64,000 nucleotides of DNA from Actinomycetota bacterium. GTDB taxonomy: Bacteria; Actinomycetota; Thermoleophilia; Miltoncostaeales; Miltoncostaeaceae. Positions 9,215 to 17,324 of this stretch are shown here, piece by piece. How positions within the stretch are numbered: the first letter of the stretch is position 1; each line of letters begins with the position of its first letter. Made by a program: the position numbers and the translations under genes. The DNA lies in the NCBI GenBank assembly GCA_020636905.1, contig JACJWX010000004.1, forward strand, positions 1 to 64,000, in the 5' to 3' direction. Below the pieces are notes generated by a model. It saw only the letters and a program-made list of their open reading frames with translations. It was not told the DNA's origin and searched no databases.

Positions 9215-10192
9215 ATGCGCATCGCCGTGATCGGCGCGGGCCTCTCCGGCCTGGCCGCGGCCCGCACCCTCCACGCCGCGGGCCACACCGTGACGGTGTT
9301 CGAGAAGGGGCGCCAACCGGGCGGACGCCTGACGAGCCGGCTCCTCGACCACGGCATCGTGGACCACGGCGCGGCGGCGGTCGATGCTCCGCCTGGGACC
9401 GAACTCGGCGAGGCGGTGGCCGAGGTGATGGCGAGCACCACCGACGCGACGCGCATGGACGTCGACGGTCCCTCGGACGCCGACGCCCCGCTGACCGCGC
9501 CGGTCGTGTTCGCGGGCGGACTGGCCGCGTTCGCCCGCCGCCTGGGTGCCGGCCTGGACCTCCGCTGCGACGCCCGGGTGGCGCGCATCGATGTGTCCGC
9601 CGCGGGCGTCGCCCTGGACGAAGAGCAGGGCGGTCGGCTCGGAGTGTTCGACCGGCTGGTGCTGTCGGCCCCCGCACCGCAGGCCGCCGATCTCCTGGCA
9701 CGCGCGCCAGGAGCCGACGCCAGGGTGGCCGCGCTCGGCGACGTGGTCTACGACCCGGCCGTGGTCGTCGCCCTCGGCCTCCCGGTGACGCCCCCGGCAC
9801 GGTGGCTCACCACGCTGGCGTCAGGCCCGCTGCGCCAGGTGGTGGTGGAGTCGGCCAAGGGTCGCCCCCACCCCGCCGGGTTGTACCCGCTCGTCCTGCG
9901 CTTCTCCGCGGATCTCTCCGGGCGGCTCCTCGACCAGGCCAGCGACGAGGACGTCACCCGCGTTGCGTGCGACGCGCTGCGCACCGCGATGGACCTCGAC
10001 GCGTCGCCCGAGTGGCGCGCCGTGAAGCGCTGGCGGTACGGCATCGTGCGGCGCACCGCGCGCTGGGACGACCTGAACCCGCCGGGCGCGAGGATCGTGC
10101 TCTGCGGGGATTCGGTGTCGGCCCCGGGGATGCCGGCGACGTTCGCGAGCGGGCTGCGCGCCGCCCGTCAGCTGCTCGCGGAGTCTTCCTAG
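9215..10192 (+). CDS. FAD-dependent NAD(P)-binding oxidoreductase (renalase/amine oxidase-like)
   Basis: A 325-residue flavoprotein. The N-terminal dinucleotide-binding motif is GAGLSGLAAARTL (residues 7-19), followed by the FAD signature FEKGRQPGGRL. The C-terminus has the second FAD contact (IVLCGDSVSAPGMPATFASGLRAA). This order matches the COG3380 renalase-like group, which oxidises dihydronicotinamide isomers or amines; the substrate here is not known. The start ATG at 9215 directly precedes the Rossmann motif. Its TAG stop shares the tetranucleotide CTAG (10189-10192) with the stop of the converging gene. Confidence 0.82.
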   Translation: MRIAVIGAGLSGLAAARTLHAAGHTVTVFEKGRQPGGRLTSRLLDHGIVDHGAAAVDAPPGTELGEAVAEVMASTTDATRMDVDGPSDADAPLTAPVVFAGGLAAFARRLGAGLDLRCDARVARIDVSAAGVALDEEQGGRLGVFDRLVLSAPAPQAADLLARAPGADARVAALGDVVYDPAVVVALGLPVTPPARWLTTLASGPLRQVVVESAKGRPHPAGLYPLVLRFSADLSGRLLDQASDEDVTRVACDALRTAMDLDASPEWRAVKRWRYGIVRRTARWDDLNPPGARIVLCGDSVSAPGMPATFASGLRAARQLLAESS

Positions 10193-10812
10193 CGCCCGCG
10201 AGTGCGCGCGAGGCGGATCAGCCAGGACGGAATCCTGCGTCGGGCCAACCGCACCGCGTCGCGCAGGTCGTCACCGAGGCCCGGACCGGACCGGCCGGCG
10301 CCATGCCCGAATCGAACGTGGTCCGGGTCGAGCGAGCTGAGGACACGGGGTGGCCGGGCCAGCCGCAGCAGCGGATGCGGTCCGACCCACTCGCCCCGCG
10401 CGCGGAAGTACGACGCGGTTCCGAGCGCTTCGGCGACCACCAGGGCGCGCAGAGCCGGAAACCACAGCGCGACCTCGTGCCAGCGGAACAGGCGGCTGTC
10501 CACCACGCTGATGGGAACGAACGGTGCGCCGTCCGGGGTCGTGGTGGGCAGGCGATACAGCGGAACACCGAGTCGCCCGGCGATGGAATCGCAATCGCGA
10601 TTGTGACGATCGAGGAGCTGGACGACACCCGCAGGCTCGCCGAGTTCGAGTCCCCGGGCGATCGCCTCAGGGTCGTCCACCGGGTCCAGGAACCAGACGC
10701 GACCGTCCACCGCGATGGCGTGGGAGGTGCGCTGCATGGCCCGGGGGGTCGGCGCGATCCATCCCACGCTCCACGGAGTGCAATCGACGAACCGAACTCC
10801 CGGGGAGCTCAC
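10189..10812 (-). CDS. uncharacterised protein, possibly a degenerate metallo-beta-lactamase fold
   Basis: A 207-residue protein. The region VDGRVWFLDPVDDPEAIARG followed by GVVQLLDRHNRDCDSIAGRLGVPLYRLP resembles metallo-beta-lactamase-fold relatives in which the HxHxDH motif is reduced to HNRDC. A C-terminal LDPDHVRFGHGAG could supply another histidine. Catalytic activity is doubtful. The start is the GTG at 10812, which overlaps the upstream stop (GTGA), so it is coupled to the gene at 10809-11510. Alternative: an unrelated conserved protein of unknown function. Confidence 0.6.
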   Translation of the reverse strand: MSSPGVRFVDCTPWSVGWIAPTPRAMQRTSHAIAVDGRVWFLDPVDDPEAIARGLELGEPAGVVQLLDRHNRDCDSIAGRLGVPLYRLPTTTPDGAPFVPISVVDSRLFRWHEVALWFPALRALVVAEALGTASYFRARGEWVGPHPLLRLARPPRVLSSLDPDHVRFGHGAGRSGPGLGDDLRDAVRLARRRIPSWLIRLARTRGR

Positions 10813-11510
10813 GCGCCCGCCTCGGCGGGCCCGGCGAGCACCTCCTCGAGCACATCGGTGAAGGCCCGCATGTAGGACCACACCGCGGCGGCCTCGAGCA
10901 TCCTGATGATGCGAGGTTCGGGCGGGGCGGCGCTCTGGCGCGCGTCTTCCAGGACGCCGTCCATCTCACTCCCCGACCAGGCCTCGAACGAGGCCTTCTC
11001 GACCTCCGCACGGAACCCCGACGCCCGACGCATCCCTGCGGCCACCCGCTGGCCCAGCTCCGAGCCGGTCACGCCGAGCGCCGGCACGGAGCCGCCGATG
11101 CCCTCAGCGAAGAGCCGCACGTAGGCCGCGAGCGTCACACGGCGGGCATCCACCTGGGGATCACCCGCGAGCCCCTCCCGCTCGACCTGAGCCTGCTCCT
11201 CGAGCTCGAGGGCCTCCAGCCGTTCACTTCCCTGATTGATCCACCGCTGCATCGTCGAGGGGAAATCCGGCGGTGACGACTCCCACTCGGCGGCGATCGC
11301 CGTGGCGAGATGTTGCAGCCAGGCGCGAATCCCGGTGATTCGGACGCGCGTGAGCCGCGTCTGACGGTCGGGCAGGGTTCCGCTCTCGGCCAGCAGGAAC
11401 TCCTCGTGCAGGGCCCGCGAGCCCTCGAGTTCCATCAACTTCTCGAGTCCGGCACGATCGCCGACCATGTGGTCGACGAGCCGCGCGGACAATCCGGCCG
11501 CTTCGGTCAT
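10809..11510 (-). CDS. hypothetical alpha-helical protein
   Basis: A 233-residue protein starting MTEAAGLSARLVDHMVGDR at an ATG with GGAG about nine bases upstream. It appears almost wholly helical, with amphipathic stretches (IRAWLQHLATAIAAEW, RLEALELEEQAQVEREGL, IIRMLEAAAVWSYMRAFTDVLEEVL). It has no signal peptide, no cysteines and no motif I recognise. It is translationally coupled to the possible metallo-hydrolase downstream, so the two probably work together. Confidence 0.65.
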   Translation of the reverse strand: MTEAAGLSARLVDHMVGDRAGLEKLMELEGSRALHEEFLLAESGTLPDRQTRLTRVRITGIRAWLQHLATAIAAEWESSPPDFPSTMQRWINQGSERLEALELEEQAQVEREGLAGDPQVDARRVTLAAYVRLFAEGIGGSVPALGVTGSELGQRVAAGMRRASGFRAEVEKASFEAWSGSEMDGVLEDARQSAAPPEPRIIRMLEAAAVWSYMRAFTDVLEEVLAGPAEAGA

Positions 11511-11610
11511 GAGCTGCTCCGTCCCGTGGTGTCGAAGGTGACGCGGCCGCCCGGACCAGAACGTCCGACAACCTCCAGCATCATGGCGACTTTGGACGAA
11601 CCTCGACCCA

Positions 11611-11650
11611 CGAGCGTCCTGCGTCGAAGGTTTCGCTGCTCACGACGCTA
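11611..11650 (+). repeat. short (40 bp) remnant of the TAG-ended inverted-end repeat
   Basis: The left end (AGCGTCCTGCGTCGAAGG) and right end (CTCACGACGCTA) of the repeat seen at 22094-22468 and 61833-62032 are joined here with the middle missing. Read on the minus strand it begins TAGCGTCGTGAG, and that TAG is the stop codon of the DsrE-like gene. The ends can pair as AGCGTC/GACGCT; the third pair is C-G here and T-A in the large copy at 61833, so pairing is preserved. Confidence 0.6.
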
Positions 11651-12292
11651 GACGAAGATGATCTGTGCGCCGTTCGTGACCACGATGAAGTCGGAGGCGC
11701 TGAGCACCCGCTCGACCCCCGGATGAAGATCGGCCTCGATGATCTTGTTCATCTCGAATGTGAGCCGGCAGGCGTACATGTGCGCGCCCGACGCCTGCAG
11801 GAGATCGAGGAATTCCGGAACCGTCGGAATTTCCATCTCCTCCATCTGACGCTTCATCATCCGGGTGGCCATACCCGTCATTCCGGGGAGGTTTCCGAGC
11901 CCCTGCGGCAGCGAGCGATGTTCGAGTCCGTCGTGGACCCGACCGAGCTGCGGCATGTGCATCGCGGTGTTGCCCGTCATGGTGAACTTGAGGTCGGCGT
12001 TGGTGCGCCGGTTGATGATGTCGAGGCCCCAGAAGGTGAAGAAGATGTGGACCTCGATGCCCTCGCCCAGGGCCGCATTGCCCATGATGAGCGCCGGATA
12101 CGCCATGTCGAGGTTGCCCTTGGAGCAGATGAACGCCATCTTGCGCGGCCCCGCCGGGACGCCGAGCGCCGCCTCGGGCGATGTCTCGGTGGCGGCGTGA
12201 GGCGCGTCGACGTGACCGAAGTCCGGCATGACGAAGCCGTCGGGCGCGGCCGGCGTCACCGTGGCGCCCAGTGGAGTGCTGGAATCACTCAT
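11648..12292 (-). CDS. DsrE/DsrF/DrsH-like family protein
   Basis: A 214-residue protein of the DsrE/DrsH-like family (often annotated peroxiredoxin family protein). The core begins KMAFICSKGNLDMAYPALIMGNAALGEGIEVHIFFTFWGLDII, the usual first strand-helix with a cysteine near the N-terminus. Near the C-terminus SGAHMYACRLTFEMNKI carries the second conserved cysteine position. Such proteins carry or transfer protein-bound persulfide sulfur. A 40-residue Pro/Ala-rich N-terminal extension precedes the core. It ends a three-gene sulfur module with the TusE-like and flavoprotein genes. Its TAG stop is the outer TAG of a repeat remnant. Confidence 0.88.
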   Translation of the reverse strand: MSDSSTPLGATVTPAAPDGFVMPDFGHVDAPHAATETSPEAALGVPAGPRKMAFICSKGNLDMAYPALIMGNAALGEGIEVHIFFTFWGLDIINRRTNADLKFTMTGNTAMHMPQLGRVHDGLEHRSLPQGLGNLPGMTGMATRMMKRQMEEMEIPTVPEFLDLLQASGAHMYACRLTFEMNKIIEADLHPGVERVLSASDFIVVTNGAQIIFV

Positions 12293-12311
12293 GGTTGCGG
12301 TGTCCTTCCTC

Positions 12312-12626
12312 TCACACGCAGCCGACCGGCTTCGGCAGGCCGGCCAGCCACGCCATCTTCTTTGCGGGCTTGCCGGGGAACAGCGTGAAGAGTTCCTTCA
12401 CGTCGAATCCCCCGGCGCTGTTCATCCGACGGAGCGTCGGGGTGCTGCCGGTCTCCTCGCGGTCGCTCCGCATGAACTCGAGGGCGGCCATGTGCGCCGG
12501 CGTCAGCTCGATTCCAACGAGGGCGGCCATGTCCGCGGCCAGCTCCTCGCTCCACTGGCCCGGGTCGGTGAGGAATCCCTCGTCGTCGACCTGGAACGTC
12601 CGGCCGTTCAGCGTGTTGCTGGGCAT
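12312..12626 (-). CDS. TusE/DsrC/DsvC-family sulfur relay protein with a single C-terminal cysteine
   Basis: A 104-residue protein with the family hallmarks: FQVDDEGFLTDPGQWSEELA at the N-terminus, TPTLRRMNSAG in the middle and a flexible C-terminal arm ending LPKPVGCV. The penultimate Cys is the sulfur-carrying residue. The second arm cysteine that DsrC uses to form an intramolecular disulfide, about 11 residues earlier, is Ala here (KKMAWLAG), so this is a one-cysteine, TusE-like carrier. The start at 12626 (MPSNTLNG) has AGGGGG upstream. It is 19 bases before the DsrE-like gene, a likely persulfide partner. Confidence 0.88.
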   Translation of the reverse strand: MPSNTLNGRTFQVDDEGFLTDPGQWSEELAADMAALVGIELTPAHMAALEFMRSDREETGSTPTLRRMNSAGGFDVKELFTLFPGKPAKKMAWLAGLPKPVGCV

Positions 12627-12760
12627 GAGGTCTCGTCCCCCTTTCGAAATGCACCGGACCGGAACCCCACGACATCGCGGAAACGCGGTGTTGTGAGCCA
12701 CGTGACCGGTCGGTGGCTGGACACGGCGGATTCGGTCGTGAAGGGGGTCATCGCGGCGGT

Positions 12761-13999
12761 CTACTCCCCCGCCGACCGCTTACCCGCCATCGACATGTCG
12801 GTCGGCACGGGAATCGAACGGCCGGGCAGCAGCATCCGCCAGTAGATGTGCTCGAAAGCGAGCTTCCCCAGGTGATTCATCCGGGTGGGTTTCAGCAGGC
12901 GCATGGGGCCGACGCCCGGAACCGGGAAGTGCCCTTCGAGCGGCTGCGTGTCGTAGTTGAAGTCGAGCAGCAGTGCCTGTCCGCGTCCCGATTCGACGAA
13001 GCAGTTGGCATGCCCGTCGAACGAGTGGACGGCCTCACCGCCGGACGTGATGGAGAGGAAGTTCTCGATGAACACCTCGGTCGCGAAGTGCGCGACGGAA
13101 CCCGCCTTCGACGTCGGGATGTCGCTGGCGTCCCCCAGCACGAAGATGTTGTCGTGCGCGATCGACCGCAGGGTGTGCTTGTCGACCGGGACGAATCCAG
13201 CGTCGTTGCCCAGACCCGACCGTTCGATGAACTGCTGGCCGCTGTGGGGCGGAATCGCCACGAGCAGGTCGAACGGGAGCCGGCGGCCGTCGTACGACAC
13301 CAGTTCGCTGGTGTCGTTGTCGACCTTCTCGACGGCGAAGTCGGCAACCAGGCGGATGCTCCGGTCGTCGAGCATGCCGCCCAACCGCGCTGACGCGACC
13401 GGCTTCGTGAACGCACCGTCGAGGGGTGTCACGAAACTGATGTCGACACGGTGCCGGAGCCGGCGCTTGCGGTAGTGGTCCTCGACGAGGAATGTGAACT
13501 CCAGCGGCGCGACCGGGCACTTGATGGGCATCTCGGCGGTGTGGACCAGCACGCGCCCGTGGTCGAAGGACTTGAGCTTCTCGCTCAGCGCCACCGACCC
13601 CTCGAGCGTGTAGAAGGTGTGGATGCGATCGCCCCACAGCGGGCCGTCGCCCATCCCGGGCACGAGGTCGGGGCGGATGACGGTTCCCGAGGCGATGATC
13701 AGCCAGTCGTACTCGAGCGTCCTGCCGTCGGTGAGCTGGACGATGCGCTGGTCCGCATCGACCTTCGAGATCTCGCACTCGACGTAGTCGATCCCGTCAT
13801 GAATCTGCGCCGCACGGGACCTGACGACCGACTCGGGATCCTTCCCGAACGGCACGAAGATGTAGGCCGGCTGGTAGTGGTGCGCGTCGTCCCGGTCGAC
13901 CACGGTGATCGACCAGTCCTCCCCGAGGCGCTTCCGGAGGTGGTTCGCCGCCATGGTGCCCGCGGTGCCGGCACCCAGGATGACCAAGCGCGTCTCCAT
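12761..13999 (-). CDS. sulfide:quinone oxidoreductase-like FAD flavoprotein
   Basis: A 412-residue flavoprotein of the SQR/FCSD group. It has the N-terminal FAD motif ILGAGTAGTMAANHL, a loop HHYQPAYIFVPFG, and the family's cysteine-bearing MPIKCPVAPLEF near residue 165. A second FAD site is NIFVLGDASDIPTSKAGSVAHF, followed by a C-terminal ANCFVESGRGQALLLDF. These enzymes oxidise sulfide and pass electrons to quinone at the membrane face; sulfane sulfur then needs an acceptor. The TusE- and DsrE-like genes downstream fit that acceptor role. Start ATG at 13999, with TATCCT six bases upstream. Confidence 0.88.
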   Translation of the reverse strand: METRLVILGAGTAGTMAANHLRKRLGEDWSITVVDRDDAHHYQPAYIFVPFGKDPESVVRSRAAQIHDGIDYVECEISKVDADQRIVQLTDGRTLEYDWLIIASGTVIRPDLVPGMGDGPLWGDRIHTFYTLEGSVALSEKLKSFDHGRVLVHTAEMPIKCPVAPLEFTFLVEDHYRKRRLRHRVDISFVTPLDGAFTKPVASARLGGMLDDRSIRLVADFAVEKVDNDTSELVSYDGRRLPFDLLVAIPPHSGQQFIERSGLGNDAGFVPVDKHTLRSIAHDNIFVLGDASDIPTSKAGSVAHFATEVFIENFLSITSGGEAVHSFDGHANCFVESGRGQALLLDFNYDTQPLEGHFPVPGVGPMRLLKPTRMNHLGKLAFEHIYWRMLLPGRSIPVPTDMSMAGKRSAGE

Positions 14000-14005
14000 G
14001 GGCCA

Positions 14006-14011
14006 AGGATA
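14006..14011 (-). promoter_or_regulatory. -10 element (TATCCT) of the sulfur module, leaderless-type
   Basis: On the minus strand TATCCT is six bases before the ATG at 13999. It would drive the flavoprotein-TusE-DsrE operon as a leaderless message. Confidence 0.5.
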
Positions 14012-14094
14012 CCCCTCGTACCGGCGTGCCTCCACTTCGTTCGTCTGCCGTTCGTCCCTCCGAATGAGGGGGATCATCCCTGCAGCTGAGTGCA

Positions 14095-14100
14095 TAGAGT
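14095..14100 (+). promoter_or_regulatory. -10 element (TAGAGT) of the second mmpL, leaderless-type
   Basis: TAGAGT is six bases before the ATG at 14107. With the box at 14006-14011 it makes back-to-back divergent promoters in the 107-base gap. Confidence 0.5.
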
Positions 14101-14106
14101 GCCCCG

Positions 14107-16164
14107 ATGGCCGCGATCCTTGGTCTTCCCGCCAGCCGCCGATGGACCCCACTCCTGGTGCTCGGTGTCTGGGTGCTCCTGCTCGGCGCGCTCGGCCCGC
14201 TCGGCGCCAAATTCGAGTCGGTGATCAGCAATGAACCCGAGTCGTTCCTGCCGGGTGACGCCGAGTCGGTGCGCGCCGCCGCGCTCGCCAAACAATTCTC
14301 GGCGGGAGAACTCACCCCGGCGATCGTCGTCGCGTCACGACCCGGCGGCCTGACAGCCCGGGACCTCGCGACCGTGAACGCCATGCGCCAGATCATCGCC
14401 AAGGATCCGCCGGCCGGCGCGCTGGATCCCTCGCCGGTCATCCCCTCTCCCGGCGGCGAGGCCGCGCTGTTCCAGGTACCGCTCGAGGTCACCGGGGACG
14501 CCGACGCCCTCGTCAACGCCGTCGACCGGATCCGTGAGGTCACCGCCGAATCGGGCGGCCTCACCATCAAGACGACCGGTCCTGCGAGTTTCTCGGCGGA
14601 TGCCATCAGCGTCTTCGGCGACATCAACACGACGCTGCTGCTCGCCACCGGGACGCTGGTGATCGTGCTGCTGCTGATCATCTACCGGTCGCCCGTCTTC
14701 TGGCTGCTCCCCGTGATCGCCATCGCGTTCGCCGAAACGACGCTCCGGGCGGTCGGCTACCTGCTGGGAAGCAACGGCGTCGTCATCAACGGGCAGACCC
14801 AGGGCATCACGCTGGTGCTCGTGTTCGGCGCGGGAACCGACTACGCCCTGCTGCTGGTCGCGCGGTACCGGGAGGAGCTGCACCGCCACCGCGGCGCACG
14901 CGAGGCGATGGCCGTCGCCCTCCAGCAGGCCGGGCCCGCGGTACTCGCCAGCGCGGGCACCGTCATCGCGGGGCTCCTCGTGCTCATGCTCGCCGAGGTC
15001 AACGGAACGGCCGGGCTGGGCCCCATGGGCGCGATCGGCGTCGGCGTCGCCGCCATCTCGATGCTCACCGCGCTTCCCGCCCTGCTGATCCTCGTCGGCC
15101 GGCGCGCGTTCTGGCCCTTCGTGCCCCGCGTCGACGAGCATGACCCCGGGCTTGCGACGCGGGGTGTCTGGCGGCGGGTGGCGAATCGCGTTACCGGGCG
15201 GGCGCGGCCGATCTGGATCGGGACCACGGTCGCGCTCATCGCCCTGGCGGTCGGGCTGGTCGCCTACGACGACGGGCTCACCTCCGGCAACGGCTTCCGG
15301 GGGACCGTGGAGTCCGTCCAGGGCCAGCGGCTGCTGGCGGGGGCGTTCCCCGCGGGATCCTCCGCGCCGACGGAGGTGATCGTGCCCGACCGCGACGCCG
15401 TCGCCCGGGCCCGCGACGTCGTCGCGGCCGTACCCGGGGTCGCCAGTGTCGGCACCCCCGAAACCGGCCCGCCGGGAGCCCGGTTCGAGGTGACGCTCGA
15501 CCCCGAGCCCTACAGCGCGGCCGCCTACGACGCCATCGGCCGTCTCCGCACGGCGCTTGCCCCGCTCGACGTCGGGGCCCTCGTGGGCGGTCCCACCGCC
15601 GAGGAGGCCGACGTCCGCGCGGCGGCCGACCGTGACACCCGGCGGCTCCCGCCGCTCATCCTGCTGGTGGTGTTCGTCATCCTCGCCGCGCTGCTGCGGG
15701 CCATCGTCGCGCCGCTGATGCTCGTGGGGACGGTGATCCTCTCGTACCTCGCCGCCCTGGGGGCCAGCGTCGTGGTCTTCAACGTGCTGCTGGACAGCCC
15801 GGGGCAGGATCCGTCCCTCCCGCTGTACGGCTTCGTCTTCCTGGTCGCCCTCGGGGTCGACTACAACATCTTCCTCATGGCCAGAGCGCGCGAGGAGTCG
15901 CGGCGGTTCGGCACCGCGGAGGGCATTCGCCGTGCGGTGGCCGTCACCGGCGGCGTCATCACGAGCGCGGGGATCGTGCTTGCCGGAACGTTCTCGGTTC
16001 TCGGCGTCCTCCCGCTGTGGGCCCTCTTCCAGGTGGGATTCCTGGTGGCGTTCGGTGTGCTCCTGGACACCCTCGTGGTGCGGTCCATACTGGTCCCGGC
16101 CCTGGTTGCCGATCTCAACGAACGTACCTGGTGGCCCGGGCACTCCGGGCACCTGGACCATTAG
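14107..16164 (+). CDS. MMPL/RND-family transporter
   Basis: A 685-residue transporter with two repeated halves. Each half has one membrane helix, an outside domain and a five-helix block. The two intramembrane family motifs are GTDYALLLVARYREE (about residue 245) and GVDYNIFLMARAREESR (about 580), whose Asp-Tyr pairs relay protons. It is shorter than mycobacterial MmpL3 and ends soon after the last helix without a long cytosolic tail. Substrates in this family are lipids, siderophores or drugs; none can be assigned. It is divergent from the sulfur module and 10 bases upstream of a pyruvyl transferase, so a role in envelope lipid export is possible. Confidence 0.92.
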   Translation: MAAILGLPASRRWTPLLVLGVWVLLLGALGPLGAKFESVISNEPESFLPGDAESVRAAALAKQFSAGELTPAIVVASRPGGLTARDLATVNAMRQIIAKDPPAGALDPSPVIPSPGGEAALFQVPLEVTGDADALVNAVDRIREVTAESGGLTIKTTGPASFSADAISVFGDINTTLLLATGTLVIVLLLIIYRSPVFWLLPVIAIAFAETTLRAVGYLLGSNGVVINGQTQGITLVLVFGAGTDYALLLVARYREELHRHRGAREAMAVALQQAGPAVLASAGTVIAGLLVLMLAEVNGTAGLGPMGAIGVGVAAISMLTALPALLILVGRRAFWPFVPRVDEHDPGLATRGVWRRVANRVTGRARPIWIGTTVALIALAVGLVAYDDGLTSGNGFRGTVESVQGQRLLAGAFPAGSSAPTEVIVPDRDAVARARDVVAAVPGVASVGTPETGPPGARFEVTLDPEPYSAAAYDAIGRLRTALAPLDVGALVGGPTAEEADVRAAADRDTRRLPPLILLVVFVILAALLRAIVAPLMLVGTVILSYLAALGASVVVFNVLLDSPGQDPSLPLYGFVFLVALGVDYNIFLMARAREESRRFGTAEGIRRAVAVTGGVITSAGIVLAGTFSVLGVLPLWALFQVGFLVAFGVLLDTLVVRSILVPALVADLNERTWWPGHSGHLDH

Positions 16165-16167
16165 GAT
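16162..16167 (+). promoter_or_regulatory. -10 element (TAGGAT) of the pyruvyl transferase gene, leaderless-type
   Basis: TAGGAT overlaps the mmpL stop codon and lies seven bases before the ATG at 16175, so this gene may have its own promoter. Confidence 0.45.
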
Positions 16168-16174
16168 TTTCGAC

Positions 16175-17305
16175 ATGCGGATTCTTGTCGAGCACGGCGA
16201 ACACCAGCATCGGAACCGCGGTGACAGCGCCATGCTGGATGCGGCGGTCCTCGGCCTTCGATCCCAATGGCCGGACGCGCGGATCGACGTCCTCACGGGC
16301 GATGCCGATGCCCTGTGCCGCAACGTGGCCGGTGCGACGCCGCTGGTGAGCCTTCCTCGCCGTCGCTTCCGACGGCAGACCGCGATCGATCTGGCCAGCT
16401 ACGACCTGGTGCTGGCGGCTGGCGGCGGATATCTCACCGACGTCGATCCCGACCAGGCCCGACGGGTCACCCGACGGCTCATCGACGCGGCCGACCGCGG
16501 GATCCCGACGGCCATGGTCAGCCAGGGGATCGGCCCACTCGACGACCGCGACCTGCAGCGACTCGTGGCCGAGGCCTGCGGGCCCGCGCTGGTCATCGGG
16601 CTTCGGGAAGGCGTGAACGGACCCAGGATTCTGGCGAGCCTCGGCGTTCCAGCGGATCGGATCACGGTGACCGGCGACGACGCCATCGCCGTGGCGATGA
16701 CCCATCCACCCGGCGAGTTCGGCGGCGGCATCGGCGTCAATCACCGCCTCGCGTCCTACATGCGGGCCGGCGAGACCGAAGCCGAAACCATCGGCGACGC
16801 CGTTCGCGCCGTGGCCGCGGCGCACGGTGTTCCGCTCGTGCCCATCCCGATCTCCGAATGGGACGACGACCGGCAGGGCACCGAACGGATCACACGCGGC
16901 TGCGCGTTGCTCGCCCACCCCGGGCACCCCAACGAGCCGTACCGCTGGGCGGTCGACCAGACCGACGCCACGCGCATCGTCGCCACCTCCACCTACCACC
17001 TCGCGGTCTTCGCGCTCAGCCGCGGCGTCCCGGCGCTGTGCCTGCCCTCGTCGGCGTACTACCGGTACAAGTTCAACGGGCTGGCCGCGCTGTTCGGTGA
17101 CGGCTGCAGGATCGTCGAGCTGGACCGAGGGGACGCCGGAGCGCGGATCGCCACCACCCTCGAGGCGCTCTGGGACGCGGCGCCGGATCTCCGCGATCCA
17201 CTCCGCGCGGCCGCTCGCGCGCAGGCCGATCGGTGCGCGTCCCTGTACCGGACGCTCCACGACCGCCACGCCGCCCGCACGACTCCGGCCTCACCCGTCG
17301 GCTGA
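16175..17305 (+). CDS. polysaccharide pyruvyl transferase family protein
   Basis: A 376-residue CsaB-type protein. The N-terminal half has the GT-B-like start MRILVEHGEHQHRNRGDSAML with its Asn-Arg-Gly-Asp contact, then DLVLAAGGGYLTDV and MVSQGIGPL. The C-terminal half carries ATSTYHLAVFALSRGVPALCLP and SAYYRYKFNGLAALFG, matching the nucleotide-binding H-x-A-x2-A-x4-P pattern of the family. It would transfer pyruvate from phosphoenolpyruvate to a sugar of a surface polysaccharide as a ketal. It is the first gene of the polysaccharide locus on this strand and converges on the flippase gene 20 bases away. Confidence 0.88.
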   Translation: MRILVEHGEHQHRNRGDSAMLDAAVLGLRSQWPDARIDVLTGDADALCRNVAGATPLVSLPRRRFRRQTAIDLASYDLVLAAGGGYLTDVDPDQARRVTRRLIDAADRGIPTAMVSQGIGPLDDRDLQRLVAEACGPALVIGLREGVNGPRILASLGVPADRITVTGDDAIAVAMTHPPGEFGGGIGVNHRLASYMRAGETEAETIGDAVRAVAAAHGVPLVPIPISEWDDDRQGTERITRGCALLAHPGHPNEPYRWAVDQTDATRIVATSTYHLAVFALSRGVPALCLPSSAYYRYKFNGLAALFGDGCRIVELDRGDAGARIATTLEALWDAAPDLRDPLRAAARAQADRCASLYRTLHDRHAARTTPASPVG

Positions 17306-17324
17306 GCCCGGCCCGCGAGCGGCG

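Noticed and set aside
14335..16323. 662-codon minus-strand open frame
   Set aside because: It is the GC-rich shadow of the second mmpL gene; the product is charged and repetitive with no domain.
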